Under the pieces are notes generated by a model. It was not told where the DNA came from, made no database searches, and saw only the letters and a list, made by a program, of their open reading frames with translations. Of a stretch of DNA of 64,000 nt, positions 42,741 to 55,741 are shown in pieces. The position numbers and the translations under genes are program-made. The stretch spans positions 496,001 through 560,000 of the forward strand of contig JAWHQI010000272.1 of NCBI GenBank assembly GCA_033032865.1. The letters are read 5' to 3'. Each line of letters starts with the position of its first letter. The first letter of the stretch is position 1. The stretch comes from Dactylorhiza incarnata. Lineage: Eukaryota; Streptophyta; Magnoliopsida; Asparagales; Orchidaceae.

Positions 42741-45700
42741 CTATCCCCTTGTGCTAGCATTCTAGATCCATTAGGAGAGAAATCGGGCTCAATTGATCCC
42801 GATCCAAGGTGAGCAAAATCTGAATTTTCATGGAAAAATGGAGTTGCGGGTTCGCCAGAATCAGCCTCTCCGGCGGCCGTGCCGCCGCCCGGCGTTAGCC
42901 ACCACCTCAATAGAGGTGGTGGTGGCGGTGGCCAGCCAGGGAGGTGGTCGGATGGCCGGGAGAATGGGTTTGAAGGAGATCCAGGATGGGCTGATCTCAG
43001 CCATTAGCTGGAGGAAGAAGAAAGTGGGATGTCGTCCATTTCTGCTTCAAGATGTGTGCTGCCAGACTATCATTTGAATTTAATTCGCGTTTCTGTCTTT
43101 TTTGTATGCTGAATCTTAATTTATTTATAGAAAATGTTTCGAGCCCTCTACTGGAAAAATGTTTAACATCGAACTTGTAGCCCCTGAAGTCTACATTAAT
43201 TCAAAATTAATTTCACGCAATTTGGTTCAGTAGTCCGACCACAACACTCAAAATGGTGCAGCATATACATATGGTTGACCAGAGTTTAATTTGAGTGCCC
43301 CTATCAATCCAGCCATCTAAATGCTCTGAAATTTGGACCATAAGCTAGTAATACCAGCACCCTCATTATATCCAAAAATGGGAATTTTTGGAGATGATAT
43401 CCCTATAGTTTTTGTAAAGATTTAATCATTTATGTATGAATTAATTAAGGGGTCTATGAACTTCAAAACCCTCCAAGACTTTGGTGGGTGATTCTAGGGG
43501 TCATTATATGACCCTGGTTACAATTTCAGCCCATTTGGAGTTGATTTGATTAGGTGACCTAGTGATTCAAATTTGGTCATATAAAGGGAAAATTGGGTCA
43601 ATATACCAAAAATGCTCTTGTTGGATTTGAGGGGCCAACCCTCATCCAAATATGGTGAAACTTGGGTCACTGCCTTGTTATCACATATAATACCCTCAAA
43701 AGTGTTTTTATGTGGCTTGGGGTTGTTAAGCCCTAAGATCCTAGTTCAAACCCTAGGGTTGCTCTTTTGAGCATTGTGAAGGACATAAGGTCAGATGTCC
43801 TTGGAAAGACTTGAAACTTAGTAGAGAGGTTCATAGGGTGGTATCAAACCCTAGGTAATTTATCTAGAATTTTAGAGACATTTAGTCTCTCTGAATTAAT
43901 TAAGAGTCATTTAGAGCACTTCCTTACTAGAAGGAATTACATGCTCATATAACCTAGGATGATTATGAAACTTTGTCAGTGAGTATATATTGATGATATT
44001 AATCTCTGATATTGTTGCTATGAATTTTGGATTGATATGTGTAGTACACATTCACAACCCCCAATATTTGCCTTAGTTGTAAGAGAATTAATTATGGGTT
44101 TAATACTCACTGAAAAAATATGAAACTTGGTCAGAGGACTTTTTAGGGCAAACATATGATCTGTTAATTTTAGTACATTTTTTGGAAGAACTTATACATG
44201 ATTCTCTTCACAAAGTGTCATAGGATCTATTTAATCAAATAAAGAATTTATAAGGTCAAATGACTCTGGAAAATTATGAAACTTAATCAGTGAACTTTTC
44301 TGATTACTCTGACATCTGGTAATTTTCTTATAATTTTTGAGTGAGGATTTTTGGTACTTGCTTTTTAAATCTCTGATTTTGATAAATTAGTCAATATTTT
44401 ATTTGGAGGTCTAAACCTTTCTGGAAAATTTGAATTTCATACATGGCTGTTATTTTGATATCATACAGCTGTACAAATTTTATTAAGGTCATAGTTTATC
44501 ATAAAACCATACTTGGTGTTCAAAGTCATAGGTTCCCAGATTTTGGGAAAATTATAATAAATGCCAAATAAATTAGGAAAATTATGAATTTCTGGATTTA
44601 GTCTAAAAATGGCATAACACACGCCAAATAATAATCTTGGGTCATTTGGATGAGCATTTTTTTAGTCTTTCTCTTTTTATCCATCATATAGTTCAAGTGG
44701 TCTGCGTATAGGGAAAAGGCTGAATAAGGATAAATATGTAGATTTTACATAGGGAGTAAGATTTCTGGTTGACTAGGATGAAAGAGTGTGCTTGGGATTG
44801 TCAAAAGATCGGCATTCCCTTGGAGTGAGGTAAAACACACTTAGTGTTAGTAAGTATAACAGTAATAGTGGTCGGGTCAAGGGTAGACACCAATAAGAAT
44901 AAGTGTCTTGGAAAGGGCGGTTTGGGCTATCTTCCCATCATATCTCCTAGTACCGCTACGTGCCCCTCACAGGGTAGACCTCAGGAAGTCCAATATTAAC
45001 CCTAAAACTTCTAAGTTCAACTAAACAATACACAAGGATAGTTAAGTAGGAGAACTTGATAAGATAATCCTCATCCCAAACATGGGATGGATTGGTACAA
45101 GGCTGAATTAGTCTAGCGAGCGGTAGGCTCGGTGTTATCTAAGGAGGACTGAATAGTCCGGTGAACTGGAGGCTTGGGAAATATAATTAAGAGGCGGTAT
45201 TCACCAAATAGTACGCGAATACCTTGGTGTATTCTTTAGGGGCACACATAAGGTCTAAGTTGGGAGGTGTCATACTGGCCTAGGAGTGGAAGACCCGATC
45301 CACTGCACCCATTTGCCTCAATGGGGTGTACCTGAGCGGAGACTCGAAAAGCGGGATAGAGGTGGTGCTTACCAGAGAGTATGCGGATACCCTGTGTGTT
45401 CTTAGGGGCGTACGTAAAGTCTAGGCTGGGACATAAGCCTAGAAGTGGACAAGCCCGATCCACTATCCTGTTTGCCTCAACCGGGTACTTGAGGTGACGC
45501 ACTCGAACAGAGGGACTAACAAAAGGTCTGTACGTACAAAGTCGAGTGTGTGAGTTGCATCATTGCATTGCATTGCATTGCATCATTTCATAAACAAGAC
45601 CTCATCGTTTAAATTAGTATGAGCTCTTTTATACGATGAGTTTACCTTAATGCCAGATCCCTTAACTTATAAGTTTGTATGGGCATTCATATAAGTTAAG

Positions 45701-46370
45701 GTTACTCTTGTAGTTGTTTTACTTTTTGTAGCTGCTTTTACTTTTGTAGTTGTTTTTACTTTTGTAGCTGCTTTTACTTTGTAGTTGTAGCTGTTTCTAC
45801 TGCTTGAGATATAAATATAACTGCTACTTAGTTCCATGTCACCTACTCTTGTTTTACCCCTTGTTGTCCTCCGCTTCGTCCTCCCGCACGATTCCTAGGA
45901 CCGCGGGGGTGAGGCGAGGACAAAACTGGCTTATTCTTTATGTCTAGCGGTCGGTTGTGACCGTAGGATTCCGAGGAGCTGGAGCAGTAGTACGAGCAGC
46001 GGGACGTGATGACAAGACCTGAGGAACAACCACCATGCAGCGTCACCGCCCGATGACAGGTTGATGAGAGTTCATTAGCTTTTGCATGGATGTAAAGTGA
46101 GAGAGTGTGTTAAGTTTTATTTTGGACATGTATTGGGCATAAGCCCATTTACTCTCTTTCTTACTCGGCACTCATTGTGGACTATTGCTCATTTATATAT
46201 ACTGTAATCGAGCTGTGATTGTGGACTTGTGCTAATACATATGTTCTTTTGTTGGCTTCTATGATGTGATTATTTAGCCGGCAGGATCGACGTCGTGTGG
46301 TGGCGTTTAACCTGGTAGTTGGAGTCACCGTAAGGCAGAGGTTCTGGGCATAAGACCCGGTTGTGAAGCA
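42741..46370 (+). repeat. Element G LTR, right part (noncoding, inferred)
   Basis: Long AT-rich DNA without a coding frame. Its end (46060-46370: GTTTAACCTGGTAGTTGGAG and GGGCATAAGACCCGG) looks like the 3' portion of Del/Tekay-type LTRs. Continuity with 6522-7670 is inferred from the position of F. It holds an imperfect tandem duplication (about 45190-45350 and 45355-45500), a (TTGCA) microsatellite at 45556-45583, and an 18-20 bp repeat of TTTTGTAGCTGCTTTTAC at 45704-45810. The right border with H near 46370 is uncertain; no clear primer site follows. Confidence 0.45.
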
Positions 46371-46888
46371 AAAAATGGTGTCTTACAAGCTCAGTGGCGT
46401 GTAGGAGTGCTCGCAAGCTCTCATGGCGAGGTTGCGGAGGGAGGATTTCTCATAAGAGGTCGCGTCCTACCTGTCGTACAGCCCATAAAAGAGGCAGTAG
46501 GCATCCTCTCCAGAGTCAACATGCCCACCCCAAGAGGGAAGGTATGAGGAGACAGAGACCCAGTTTGCCTTCATTGCCCAAGCGAGCAGGGGATGCCCCT
46601 TGTTATCCATAGCCTTCTTCCCCATGCCAAAGTTAGGGTGCGAATCCAGCATTTCTGGGTTGCCCAGCTCCGCGATCTCCTTGGTCGAGATCTTCAGGTC
46701 GCTTGTCCTTGGAATCACCCTCAGCTTCTTCCTCCCTGGCTTCTGCTTCTTACACGATGGGGAGAGGGAGATGAGTTAATGTCCACTATGGACCTTTTCC
46801 CCTGGCTGGAGCTAGGGGCGGACTCGCCCAAATTGGTGGCACGTGCCGCTTTGAAAGGCTTTGCTAGGGCGAGTTAGGAGGTATGCAA
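46371..46888 (-). pseudogene. Element H antisense gene b, second exon part (left of element D)
   Basis: Minus-strand sequence encodes LKISTKEIAELGNPEMLDSH and KKAMDNKGHPLLAWAMKANW, the counterpart of KGKPLLRWIAKGKAV in element F gene b. It is the continuation, across the element D insertion, of the exon starting at 55790. Frames are broken. The bases TGCAA at 46884-46888 are the target duplication of D. The gene fades out at about 46390 next to the element G LTR. Confidence 0.5.
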
Positions 46889-48256
46889 TGTTGGACATGT
46901 GTGTCACATCCCTTTGTTTGAAAATAACAAATCCCAAATTGTATTTGATCTTGTATTTTGTGTGTTTATAGTGTGCAGGAACTATAGGTGCAATACTCCA
47001 CAGGTAGAAAGCAGTTGAATTCAAACATCTGGAAGAATGCACTACCGCCAGCGTTAGAGCTACCGCCAAGCGCTAGCTCAGGTTCCGTTCGTCGAATTTG
47101 CCTTCGTTCGACAAAAACTCCGTTCGACGAAAATTTCGTTCGACGAACTTGAAGCTTCGTTCCACGAAAATTCCGTTCGACAAAAATTTTGTTCGACGAA
47201 AATACCGTTCGACGAATTTGAAGCTCCGTTCGACAAAAGTGTTTCCGTTCGACGAAATTGCTCCGTTCGATGAATTTGAGGTCGTTCAACAAAATTTTGT
47301 TATGTCACGCAGCCGACGGTTTCACAATCGCTCCACACGAACACTATCGCCAACGCTAGTTCTACTGCCTGGCGCTATCTCAAGTTCGTGCACAGCGCCA
47401 CGCTGCCAACGGTTTCGCAACCACTCCACACGAACACTACCGCAGGCGCTAGGAGCTACCGCAGGCGTTATCTTCAAGATCTATAAATTGATGGGCTCTC
47501 TCTCGTTTTGAGTTAGTGCTTCCAGAGAGATTACTTGTGCCATATTTCCAGAGCTACTACTCTGCCGAAAGTTCATCTCCCACTCAAAGCCAAAGAGGAT
47601 TTCCGGAGAAGGAAGCCACCACGCTGCATCCAAAGAACGATCGCTTCAACCTCGCTTATGCTACAGCGATCCTTCATCCTCATCTTCATAGATCTCATAT
47701 AGGGAGTTTCATTATTGTTATATTTATTTTCATTCCATATTTTTTGTAATCATTTAGTTAATTCGTCTTGTGTTGGCGACTAGGTCTGGGTAGGACTTAG
47801 GGAGTAATTCGCCTTGTATTGGCGACTAGTTCTAGGTGATTAGATCTAGGGGGTGCTCGAGGCCATATCTGGGGAAGGATTGGCTAGAGCAGCTTGAGGC
47901 CTTATTCGAGGAAGGATAGGATAAAGCCAACCGGTTTGTGGGGATACAAGTCGGTATAGAAAAGGAAAAATTATATTACTTTATACGCCTCCGATTTCAA
48001 GCGATATTGAAATCAATTTGTGTAAACACATTTTCTATATAATATAATCATGTCTCTTTCTGTGTTTACTTGATTTCTAACATTTGGCATAATTTATAAA
48101 ATTGCAAATTACAATTGTTTCCTCCTTTAAGTTAAATTGTTATTTCATTCTAAATTACTCAAAACAATTTAGTAAATTGTCTAAAATTATAAAGAAGAAT
48201 TTTATTCCCTTATTCACCCCCCCCCCCCCCCTCTAAGGGCGCCAATCGATCCAACA
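46889..48256 (+). repeat. Element D 5' LTR (1368 bp) with a TTCGACGAA array
   Basis: From 47088 to 47300 it has about 12 copies of TTCGACGAA or close variants, spaced roughly 15-22 bases. They are flanked by CTACCGCCAGCGTTAG-type units (47041-47075, 47343-47380, 47438-47470). The TATA box (CTATAAATTG) is at 47481-47490. A long C run is at 48218-48231 near the LTR end. Confidence 0.95.
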
Positions 48257-48258
48257 AA

Positions 48259-48270
48259 TGGTATCAGAGG
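48259..48270 (+). other. Element D primer-binding site (Met-tRNA)
   Basis: TGGTATCAGAGG lies two bases after the LTR. Confidence 0.92.
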
Positions 48271-48304
48271 CAGGTTATTCCAAACGGTGTAAAAACCAGG
48301 AATA

Positions 48305-51300
48305 ATGGCGTCTTATGATCTCTCTTTTTCTGAGGGTCAGGGAATTAGTAGACCTCCACTTTTTACCGAGTCAGATTATAATTATTGGAAAAATAGGATG
48401 CGTTGTTTTTTTATGACCCTAGATATTGAGGTATGGAATATGGTAGAAGAGGAATAATCTCCTCCTACATTTGTAGTTGGAGAGATAACTTTAGATAAAC
48501 CAAAAGATAAATGGGATGATAGGGATAAGCTAAAATGCAAAAATAACGCCAAGGCTATGAATGCTTTATTTTGTGCGTTAGATAGAAATGAATTTAATAG
48601 AATTTCTGCATGTACTACTGCATATGAAATTTGGAATCATTTGGAAGTTACGCATGAAGGTACATCGCAGGTTAAAGATTCAAAGCTTTTCCAACTTGAG
48701 TCGGAATATGAAAAATTCCATCAAAGCTTTTCCAACTTGAGTCGGAATATGAAAAATTCCGGATGGATGAAAGTGAAGATGTTGATGGCATGTACACGCG
48801 CTTCACCAAGATCGCCAATGCCTCCAAAGCACTTGGAAAGACCTTCTCCAACGGCGACTTGGTCCGAAAGATTCTTCGTTCGCTTCCACCAAAATTCAAC
48901 CCGAAGGTGACGGCCATTTCAGAATCGCATAATCTAAGGACGCTCCAAGTTGAGAGCCTCATTGGGAATCTCAAAACCCATAAGGTAGAACTCAAAATCC
49001 AACATGATGAATACAACAAGGAGCCAAAGAAGAAGGCGTTGGCATTAACATCAAAGAAGGAGTGCCAAGAGGATGAGGATGAAGATGAAGAAAGCCTTTT
49101 GGTGAAGAACTTCCGAAAGTTCATGCGAAATCTGGAAAGGAGAAACACTTTCCGGAAATTTATCCAAAAGGATGCAAGATGGAAAAAGTCATCCTCAAAG
49201 AAGGAAAAGGAGAGCGACGATGAAGAAGAAAGACCTCCACCGGAGTGCTTTCATTGTAGGAAGACCGGGCACATTCGGAGCCAGTGCCCAAAGTTCTTGA
49301 AGGAGAAGAAGGAAAAGCGGCACAAAGGGAAGGAGAAGAAGAAGGTGCTAAAAGCTAGAACATGGGACGACTCCTCCTCCTCCTCCGAAGAATCAAGCTG
49401 GTCTTCATCAAGCGAAGATGAGGAAGCAAATATGTGCCTCATGGGACATGGAAACGACGGCAACGACACCAGTGTTCTTAGTGACACTGAGATGTGCAGG
49501 CAGGCTAAGGGCAATGAAGACGTGTGGTACTTGGATTCAGGATGCTCCAAGCACATGACGGGCAATAAAGCAAAGTTCCTTAGCCTAGAAAAGAAGAAGG
49601 GAGGGATCGTGATGTTTGGTGATAACGGAAAAGGAAGGATCATGGGAATTGGTACAGTTGGTAACAAATCCTTTACTATATCTAATGTTCTTTATGTGAA
49701 AGGATTAAAACACAATTTAATTTCTATTAGTCAATTATGTGATAAAGGATTAGATGTGTTATTTGAATCTTCCACTAACTTATGCAAAATATCTAATCCT
49801 AATACAAAAGATATTTTACTAACTGCACCAAGAATACATAATGTTTATATAGTTTCTTTTCATGATCTTTCTAAATTATCTATAAAATGTTTTATCACTA
49901 AAAACGATGAGTTAGAACTTTGGCATAGAAGACTAGGGCATGCTAGCACGAAGCTCATTGTAAAACTTGTCAAAAGTAATTTAATTAGAGGATTGCCTAG
50001 GTTAAATGGAACTTTACCTTCACTTTGTTCACCATGTCAAAAAGGTAAATTTTCTAGATCATCTTTCAAAAGTAAAAATTTCATTTCTACTACAAGACCC
50101 TTGCAAATAATTCATATGGATCTTTTTGGTCCCGTTAGCACTGCAAGTCTTGGTGGTAGATTATATACATATGTTTTAATAGATGATTTTTCAAGATATT
50201 GTTGGACATTATTTCTCTCTTCCAAATCCGACGCGTTTTGTGAATTTGCAAAATTATGTACTCGTATTCAAAATGAAAGTGATTTAAAAATTAAATGCAT
50301 CCACTCGGATCATGGAGGAGAATTTGAAAATGAAAAATTTACATCCTTTTGTGATATGTTAGGCGTTAAACATGAGTTCTCTGCACCACGCACACCACAA
50401 CAAAATGGTGTTGCAGAAAGAAAGAATAGGACACTTCAAGAACTAGCACGCACTATGTTATGTGAATATAAATTACCTAAGTCCTTTTGGGCCGAAGCTG
50501 TAAGTACATCGTGTTATGTTTTGAATAGAATCATTCTTCGCCTATCTCTTAATCTCACACCATATGAACTCTATTTTCAAAAGAAGCCTAATGTATCTTA
50601 TTTTAAAGTTTTTGGTTGTAAATGTTTTATTTTGAATACAAAAGATAGCTTGGGAAAGTTTGATGAAAAATGTGATGAAGGAACTTTTCTTGGGTACTCT
50701 TCAACTAGTAAAGCTTATAGAATTTTTAATAAAAGAACTAGTAGAGTTGAAGAGTCAATAAATGTAAAATTTGATGAGTTTGTTCCTTGTGTAGAAAAAC
50801 CTTCCGCGGGCAATGAGGATGATCTCTTACAACCTTTGGAGCATGGTGATGAGGAACCTTCCAAAGAAGAAGAAGAAGAAGAGGATGCCAAGGAAGATGA
50901 ATATGTACCTCCAAGTGCCTTGAAATTCACAAAGGATCATCCACGGGAATTGATAATTGGTGAACCATCCATTGGGGTAGGAACTCGTTCTTCTCTTCAT
51001 GAATCTTTTTCAAATATTTGTTTTGTTTTCGAAATAGAACCAAAAACCGTTTCTACTGCTTTAAATGATGATTTTTGGTTTTTGGTTATGAATGAAGAGT
51101 TAGAATAATTTGAGCGACATAATGTTTGGAAATTAGTTGAAAGACCATCTAATCACCCGGTTGTAGGTGTAAAATAGATTTTTAAAAATAAATTAGATGG
51201 TGAGTCAAGAATCTCTAGAAATAAAGCACGATTAGCAGCACAAGGATATTCTCAAATCGAGGGGATAGACTTTGATGAATATTTTGCACCTGTTGCTAGA

Positions 51301-52566
51301 TTAGAGTCTATAAGAATTTTTCTAGCATTTGCAAGCCTTAAAAGAATAAAACTATTTCAAATGGATGTGAAAAGTGCTTTTCTAAATGAGTTTGTAAAAG
51401 AAGAAGTTTATGTTGAACAACCCCCCGGTTTTATTAGTGAAAAATTTCCAAATCATGTTTATAAACTAGAGAAAGCGCTTTATGGTTTAAAACAAGCGCC
51501 TCGTGCATGGTATGAAAGACTTACATCATTTTTATTAAAGCACGGTTATATTATGGGAAGTGCGAATAATACTCTCTTCATTAAGCACAACAATGATGAT
51601 ATAATTATTTTACAAATATATGTTGATGATATTATTTTTGGATCTACTAATGAAGAGATGTGTAAAGAAGTTATTTTAGTGATGAAAAATGAATTTGAAA
51701 TGAGTCTTGTAGGAGAACTTTCTTATTTCCTTGGTTTTCAAATATCACAAAGAATTGATGGTATCTTTGTATGTCAAACTAAATATGTCCATGGTATGCT
51801 TAAACGTTTTGGATTTGAAAACCTTAAACATGCTTCTACACCAATGAGTGCATCACTAAAATTAGGAAAAGATGAATAAGGAATTTCTATAGATCAAACT
51901 TTATATAGAGGTATGTTAGGATCTCTACTTTATCTAAGTGCAACTAAACCTGATATTATGTTTGTCGTATGCTTATGTGCTCGATTTCAAGCCAATCCAA
52001 AAGAATCTCATTTAAAAGCGGTAAAATGAATTTTTAGATATCTCATTGGGTCATCTAGATTAGGATCATGGTACCCGCACAATAATTCATTTACACTTCA
52101 CGGCTACTCCGATTAGGACTACGCCGGTTGTTCACTTGATAGAAAAAGCACTAGTGGTACTTATCATTTTCTAGGACCTTCATTAGTTGCATGGTCTAGT
52201 AGGAAACAAAATTTGGTTGCACTCTCCACCACGGAGGCCGAATACATTGCATTAGGGAGTTGTTGTGCACAAGCACTATGGATGAGCCAAACTTTAGAGG
52301 ACTTTGGTTTTCATCTAAAACTTATTGAATTAAAATGTGACAACAAAAGTGTCATTGATCTCACAAATAATCCGGTACACCACTCTAGATCCAAACATAT
52401 AGATGTGCGTCATCATTTCATAAGGGATCACATTAAAAATGAAAATGTAAGGATTAGTTTCATTGGCACGGACTCTCAACTTGTTGATATATTTACTAAA
52501 CCTCTTCCCGATGCAAGGTTTCAAATGTTAAGGTTGGAATTAGGAGTCTTAGACATCTTAGGATGA
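48305..52566 (+). pseudogene. gag-pol: Element D gag-pol, single fused frame (one 41-bp duplication, six stops)
   Basis: Starts MASYDLSFSEGQGISRPP at ATG 48305; TAA at 48455. A 41-bp tandem duplication (48680-48720 and 48721-48760) shifts the frame; downstream one frame runs from about 48763. Gag zinc knuckle CFHCRKTGHIRSQC near 49237-49278 and an acidic Ser-rich part end SVLSDTE. There, without stop, follows MCRQAKGNEDVWYLDSGCSK, so gag and protease are fused. Integrase (LWHRRLGHAS near 49918, MDLFGPV, SDHGGEFEN, NGVAERKNR), RT with YVDD at 51619-51630, RNase H (STTEAEYIALGS near 52222). Stops in pol: 51106, 51175 (TGG to TAG), 51877, 52027 (TGA), 52114; end TGA 52566. The gag extension and second knuckle of A and B are missing, exactly between their intron-like borders. 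Confidence 0.92.
48680..48760 (+). repeat. 41-bp tandem duplication in element D gag
   Basis: Copy 48680-48720 and copy 48721-48760 are the same except at the junction base. The unit is not a multiple of three and breaks the gag frame; A and B have a single copy. Confidence 0.9.
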
Positions 52567-54389
52567 ATAACATGTAAAACACTAATGTTTTATGCAATTT
52601 GAGCAATCAAGACATCTCTGAATATTACACAATTTCTGCATAAGACTACTCTTAAGACCCCTAATCAATATCAAAAATCAGATTTTTAAAATTGTTAAAA
52701 AAATCGTGTACTATTTCCAGCGCTAGCGTGGGTGTTTGATTTTTCTGATTTTTAAAATTTCTAAAAATCTATAAAAATATGTTAGTTCATATGTACTACT
52801 TATTTGTTGTGTTTCTGACTTTTGTTATTTGTGTTTTATTCATATTATAAAAAAACAACTATAAAAGTTCAAAATTCAAAAATACAAAAATATATGTTTG
52901 TGTGATTTTTCTGTTTTTTTTTTCATATAAAAAGTTTCAAAACAAAAAAATTGTATTATCTTTATTGCTAATATCAAGCATGAATGAATTCTATTATTTA
53001 GAATTATTTACAATGTTAAAATTTATTCCTTCAAATTACTATGAACATTGTTTTATTTATCATGCTTTGATATATCTATTTAAAGTGCATCAATTGTATT
53101 GAAAAATATGTGTAGAACCAAGCTTAGCATGCCTCTAAGTATGAGTAAATGTTTTATGATTGATAATGATACATTTCACTCACTTATTTTGATAATCAAC
53201 ATGTGTGTTTAAATCCAAAATGCTTGCTTGTGTATTGTATTTGTACAATGAATTAAAACTTGCATAAGTTTATTGCCTACACTACATTTGAATTGCACTT
53301 ATAAAATTTAGAAAAGTGGTTAAGTTAAAAAATTTGGGGTTTGCAAAACAAGTGTATTCGGAGAATGCTGTCTCACAAATGTGAACAAAAAATTTATATG
53401 TAGACAAATATAACTCCACCAAGCACTACTTGAACCTCCTGATAAGTCTTCATAAGCATTGTGAGGTTGAGCACCTTGGAAAGAATAGTAAAGTGTCTTG
53501 TGCAAACCTTGGTTATTACACCACTTTGTTAAAAAAAATTATGTGCATTAAAAGTGTGTGAAAGTAATTTACTTGTGTTTTATTGTGCACTTTACTTTAC
53601 ATATGTCTTGTATTTTGTTGATTTAAATCAATTGTTAACATTGCCCAAAATACACTTATGTGCACATCATTATTTTTCATAACACTTCTTCTCATGAGTA
53701 TTGGATTCTAATGCTTTATCTATACTACTCTTTATATAAGAAATGCACTAGATAATCTAGCATGATCTCTACAATGTTTTGGTATCTCTTGAACTTAAAA
53801 TTAAGTAACATTGTAGTATAATCTTTCTTTGATATATTCATTTCATGCTTGGTATCTTTATGAAAGACTTTGAGATTTCAAAAAGGTTAAAACATCTTTC
53901 AATTTTGAACTAAAACTCATATTTTTACTTATGCTTTTCATGCTTACAAAAAGATGTTTCTTATAATCCTCCGCTTGCTTACAGCTCTTATCTTTTTATT
54001 TGAAATCTCTTATATATACTATGCTTAAACTCTTTATCATTTCATATATTACAAAAGCTCGATCATGATTTATAACTAGCCTAAAGAATGCCTCCTTACT
54101 ACCCTCACCCTACCTTCTTTTGATAATACCAAAAGGGGGAGATTATTTGAAGAAATCTATATAGGAGAAATATAGAAGATTAAGGGGAGCATAATTCATG
54201 TAATCTATCATTTAGGGGGAGTAAAATATAAATTGCATTTATGTAGGGGAAGCATTAAGATAGGGGGAGTATGTATATCATCATGCTTATCATATACTAT
54301 AGTTGCTCTATCATCTTGCTTATCATATACTATAAACACTATTGTTGATTTCTTGCTAAGAGGATTTGTTATTATCAAAAGGGGGAGAT
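52567..54389 (+). other. Element D 3' noncoding region with hairpin and multiple purine tracts
   Basis: AT-rich, no env-like frame, conserved in blocks with B 34525-36731 (AAGCTTAGCATGCCTCTAAG, and CACTTCTTCTCATGAGTATT). Hairpin at 53418-53480. Purine tracts with GGGGGAG occur at about 54133, 54183, 54214, 54245 and 54260, and the priming tract AAAAGGGGGAGAT is at 54377-54389. Confidence 0.8.
53418..53480 (+). ncRNA. Hairpin RNA motif in element D 3' noncoding region
   Basis: Outer stem CCAAG/CTTGG, inner stem AACCTC/GAGGTT, loop CTGATAAGTCTTCATAAGC. Same fold as element B motif 1; loop changes only at single positions. Confidence 0.45.
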
Positions 54390-55741
54390 TGTTGGACATG
54401 TGTGTCACATCCCTTTGTTTGAAAATAACAAATCCCAAATTGTATTTGATCTTGTATTTTGTGTGTTTATAGTGTCCAGGAACTATAGGTGCAATACTCC
54501 ACAGGTAGAAAGCAGCTGAATTCAAACATCTGGAAGAATGCACTACCGCCAGCGTTACAGCTACCGCCAGGCGCTAGCTCAGGTTCCGTTCGTCGAATTT
54601 GCCTTCGTTCGACAAAAACTCCATTCGACGAAAATTTCGTTCGACGAACTTGAAGCTCCGTTCGACGAAAATTTCGTTCGACGAAAATACCATTCGACGA
54701 ATTTAAGGTCGTTCGACGAATTTGAAGCTTCGTTCGACAAAAGTGTTTTCGTTCGACGAAATTGCTCCGTTCGACGAATTTGAGGCCGTTCGACGAAATT
54801 TTGTTCTGTCACGCAACCGACGGTTTCGCAACCGCTCCATACGAACGCTACCGCCAGCGCTAGCGCTACCGCCTGGCGCTATCTCAAGTTCGTGCACAGC
54901 ACCACGCCGCCGACGGTTTCGCAACCGCTCCACACGATCGCTACCGCAGGTGCTATCTTCAAGATCTATAAATTGATGGGCTCTCTCTCGTTTTGAGCTA
55001 GTGCTTCCAGAGAGATTACGTGTGCCATATTTCCAGAGCTGCTACTCTGTCGAAAGTTCATCTCTCACTCAAAGCCAAAGAGGATTTCTGGAGAAGGAAG
55101 CCACCACGCTGCATCCGAAGAATGATCGCTTCAACCTCGCTTATGCTACAGTGATCCTTCATCCTCATCTTCAGAGATCTCATATAGGGAGTTTCATTAT
55201 TGTTATATTTATTTTCATTCCATATTTTTTGTAATCATTTAGTTAATTCTCCGTGTGTTGGCGACTAGGTCTGGGTAGGACTTAGGGAGTAATTCGCCTT
55301 GTGTTGGCGACTAGTTCTAAGTGATTAGATCTAGGGGGTGCTCGAGGCCATATCCGGGGAAGGATTGGCTAGAGCGGCTTGAGGCCTTATCCGGGGAAGG
55401 ATGGGCTAAAGTCAACCGGTTTGTGGGGATAGAAGTCGGTATAGAAAAGAAAAAATTGTATTACTTTATACGCCTCCGATTTCAAGCGATATTGAAATCA
55501 ATTTGTGTAAACACATTTTCTATATAATATAATTATGTCTCTTTCTGTGTTTACTTGATTTCTATCATTTGGCATAATTTATAAAATTGCAAATTACAAT
55601 TGTTTCCCCCTTTAAGTTAAATTGTTATTTCATTCTAAATTACTCAAAATAATTTAGTAAATTGTCTAAAATTATAAAGAAGAATTTTATTCCCTTATTC
55701 ACCCCCCCCCCCCCCCTCTAAGGGCGCCAATCGATCCAACA
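54390..55741 (+). repeat. Element D 3' LTR (1352 bp)
   Basis: Matches 46889-48256 with scattered changes and small length differences inside the TTCGACGAA array (54590-54800), where the two LTRs have different unit arrangements. TATA (TCTATAAATT) at 54965-54974; C run at 55702-55716. Confidence 0.95.

Larger units (their letters stand above)
46889..55741 (+). mobile_element. Element D: Sirevirus-like Ty1/copia element with fused gag-pol
   Basis: LTRs 46889-48256 and 54390-55741 (TGTTGGACATGTG to GATCCAACA) are flanked by a perfect 5-bp target duplication TGCAA (46884-46888, 55742-55746). Length 8853 bp. Primer site, gag-pol, a long 3' noncoding region and purine tract are all present. The proteins match B, but the LTRs are a different family with only general similarity. 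It sits in element H gene b. Confidence 0.95.

Noticed and set aside
45556..45583. CRISPR-like or regular spaced repeats
   Set aside because: Only a simple (TTGCA) microsatellite; nothing in the window has repeat-spacer structure, and the genome is plant-like.
47098..47511. Open frame of 137 codons with repeated RSTNLKLRSTK-type sequence
   Set aside because: It is a by-product of the TTCGACGAA array in the element D LTR. The repeats are in DNA and the frame changes between the two LTRs.
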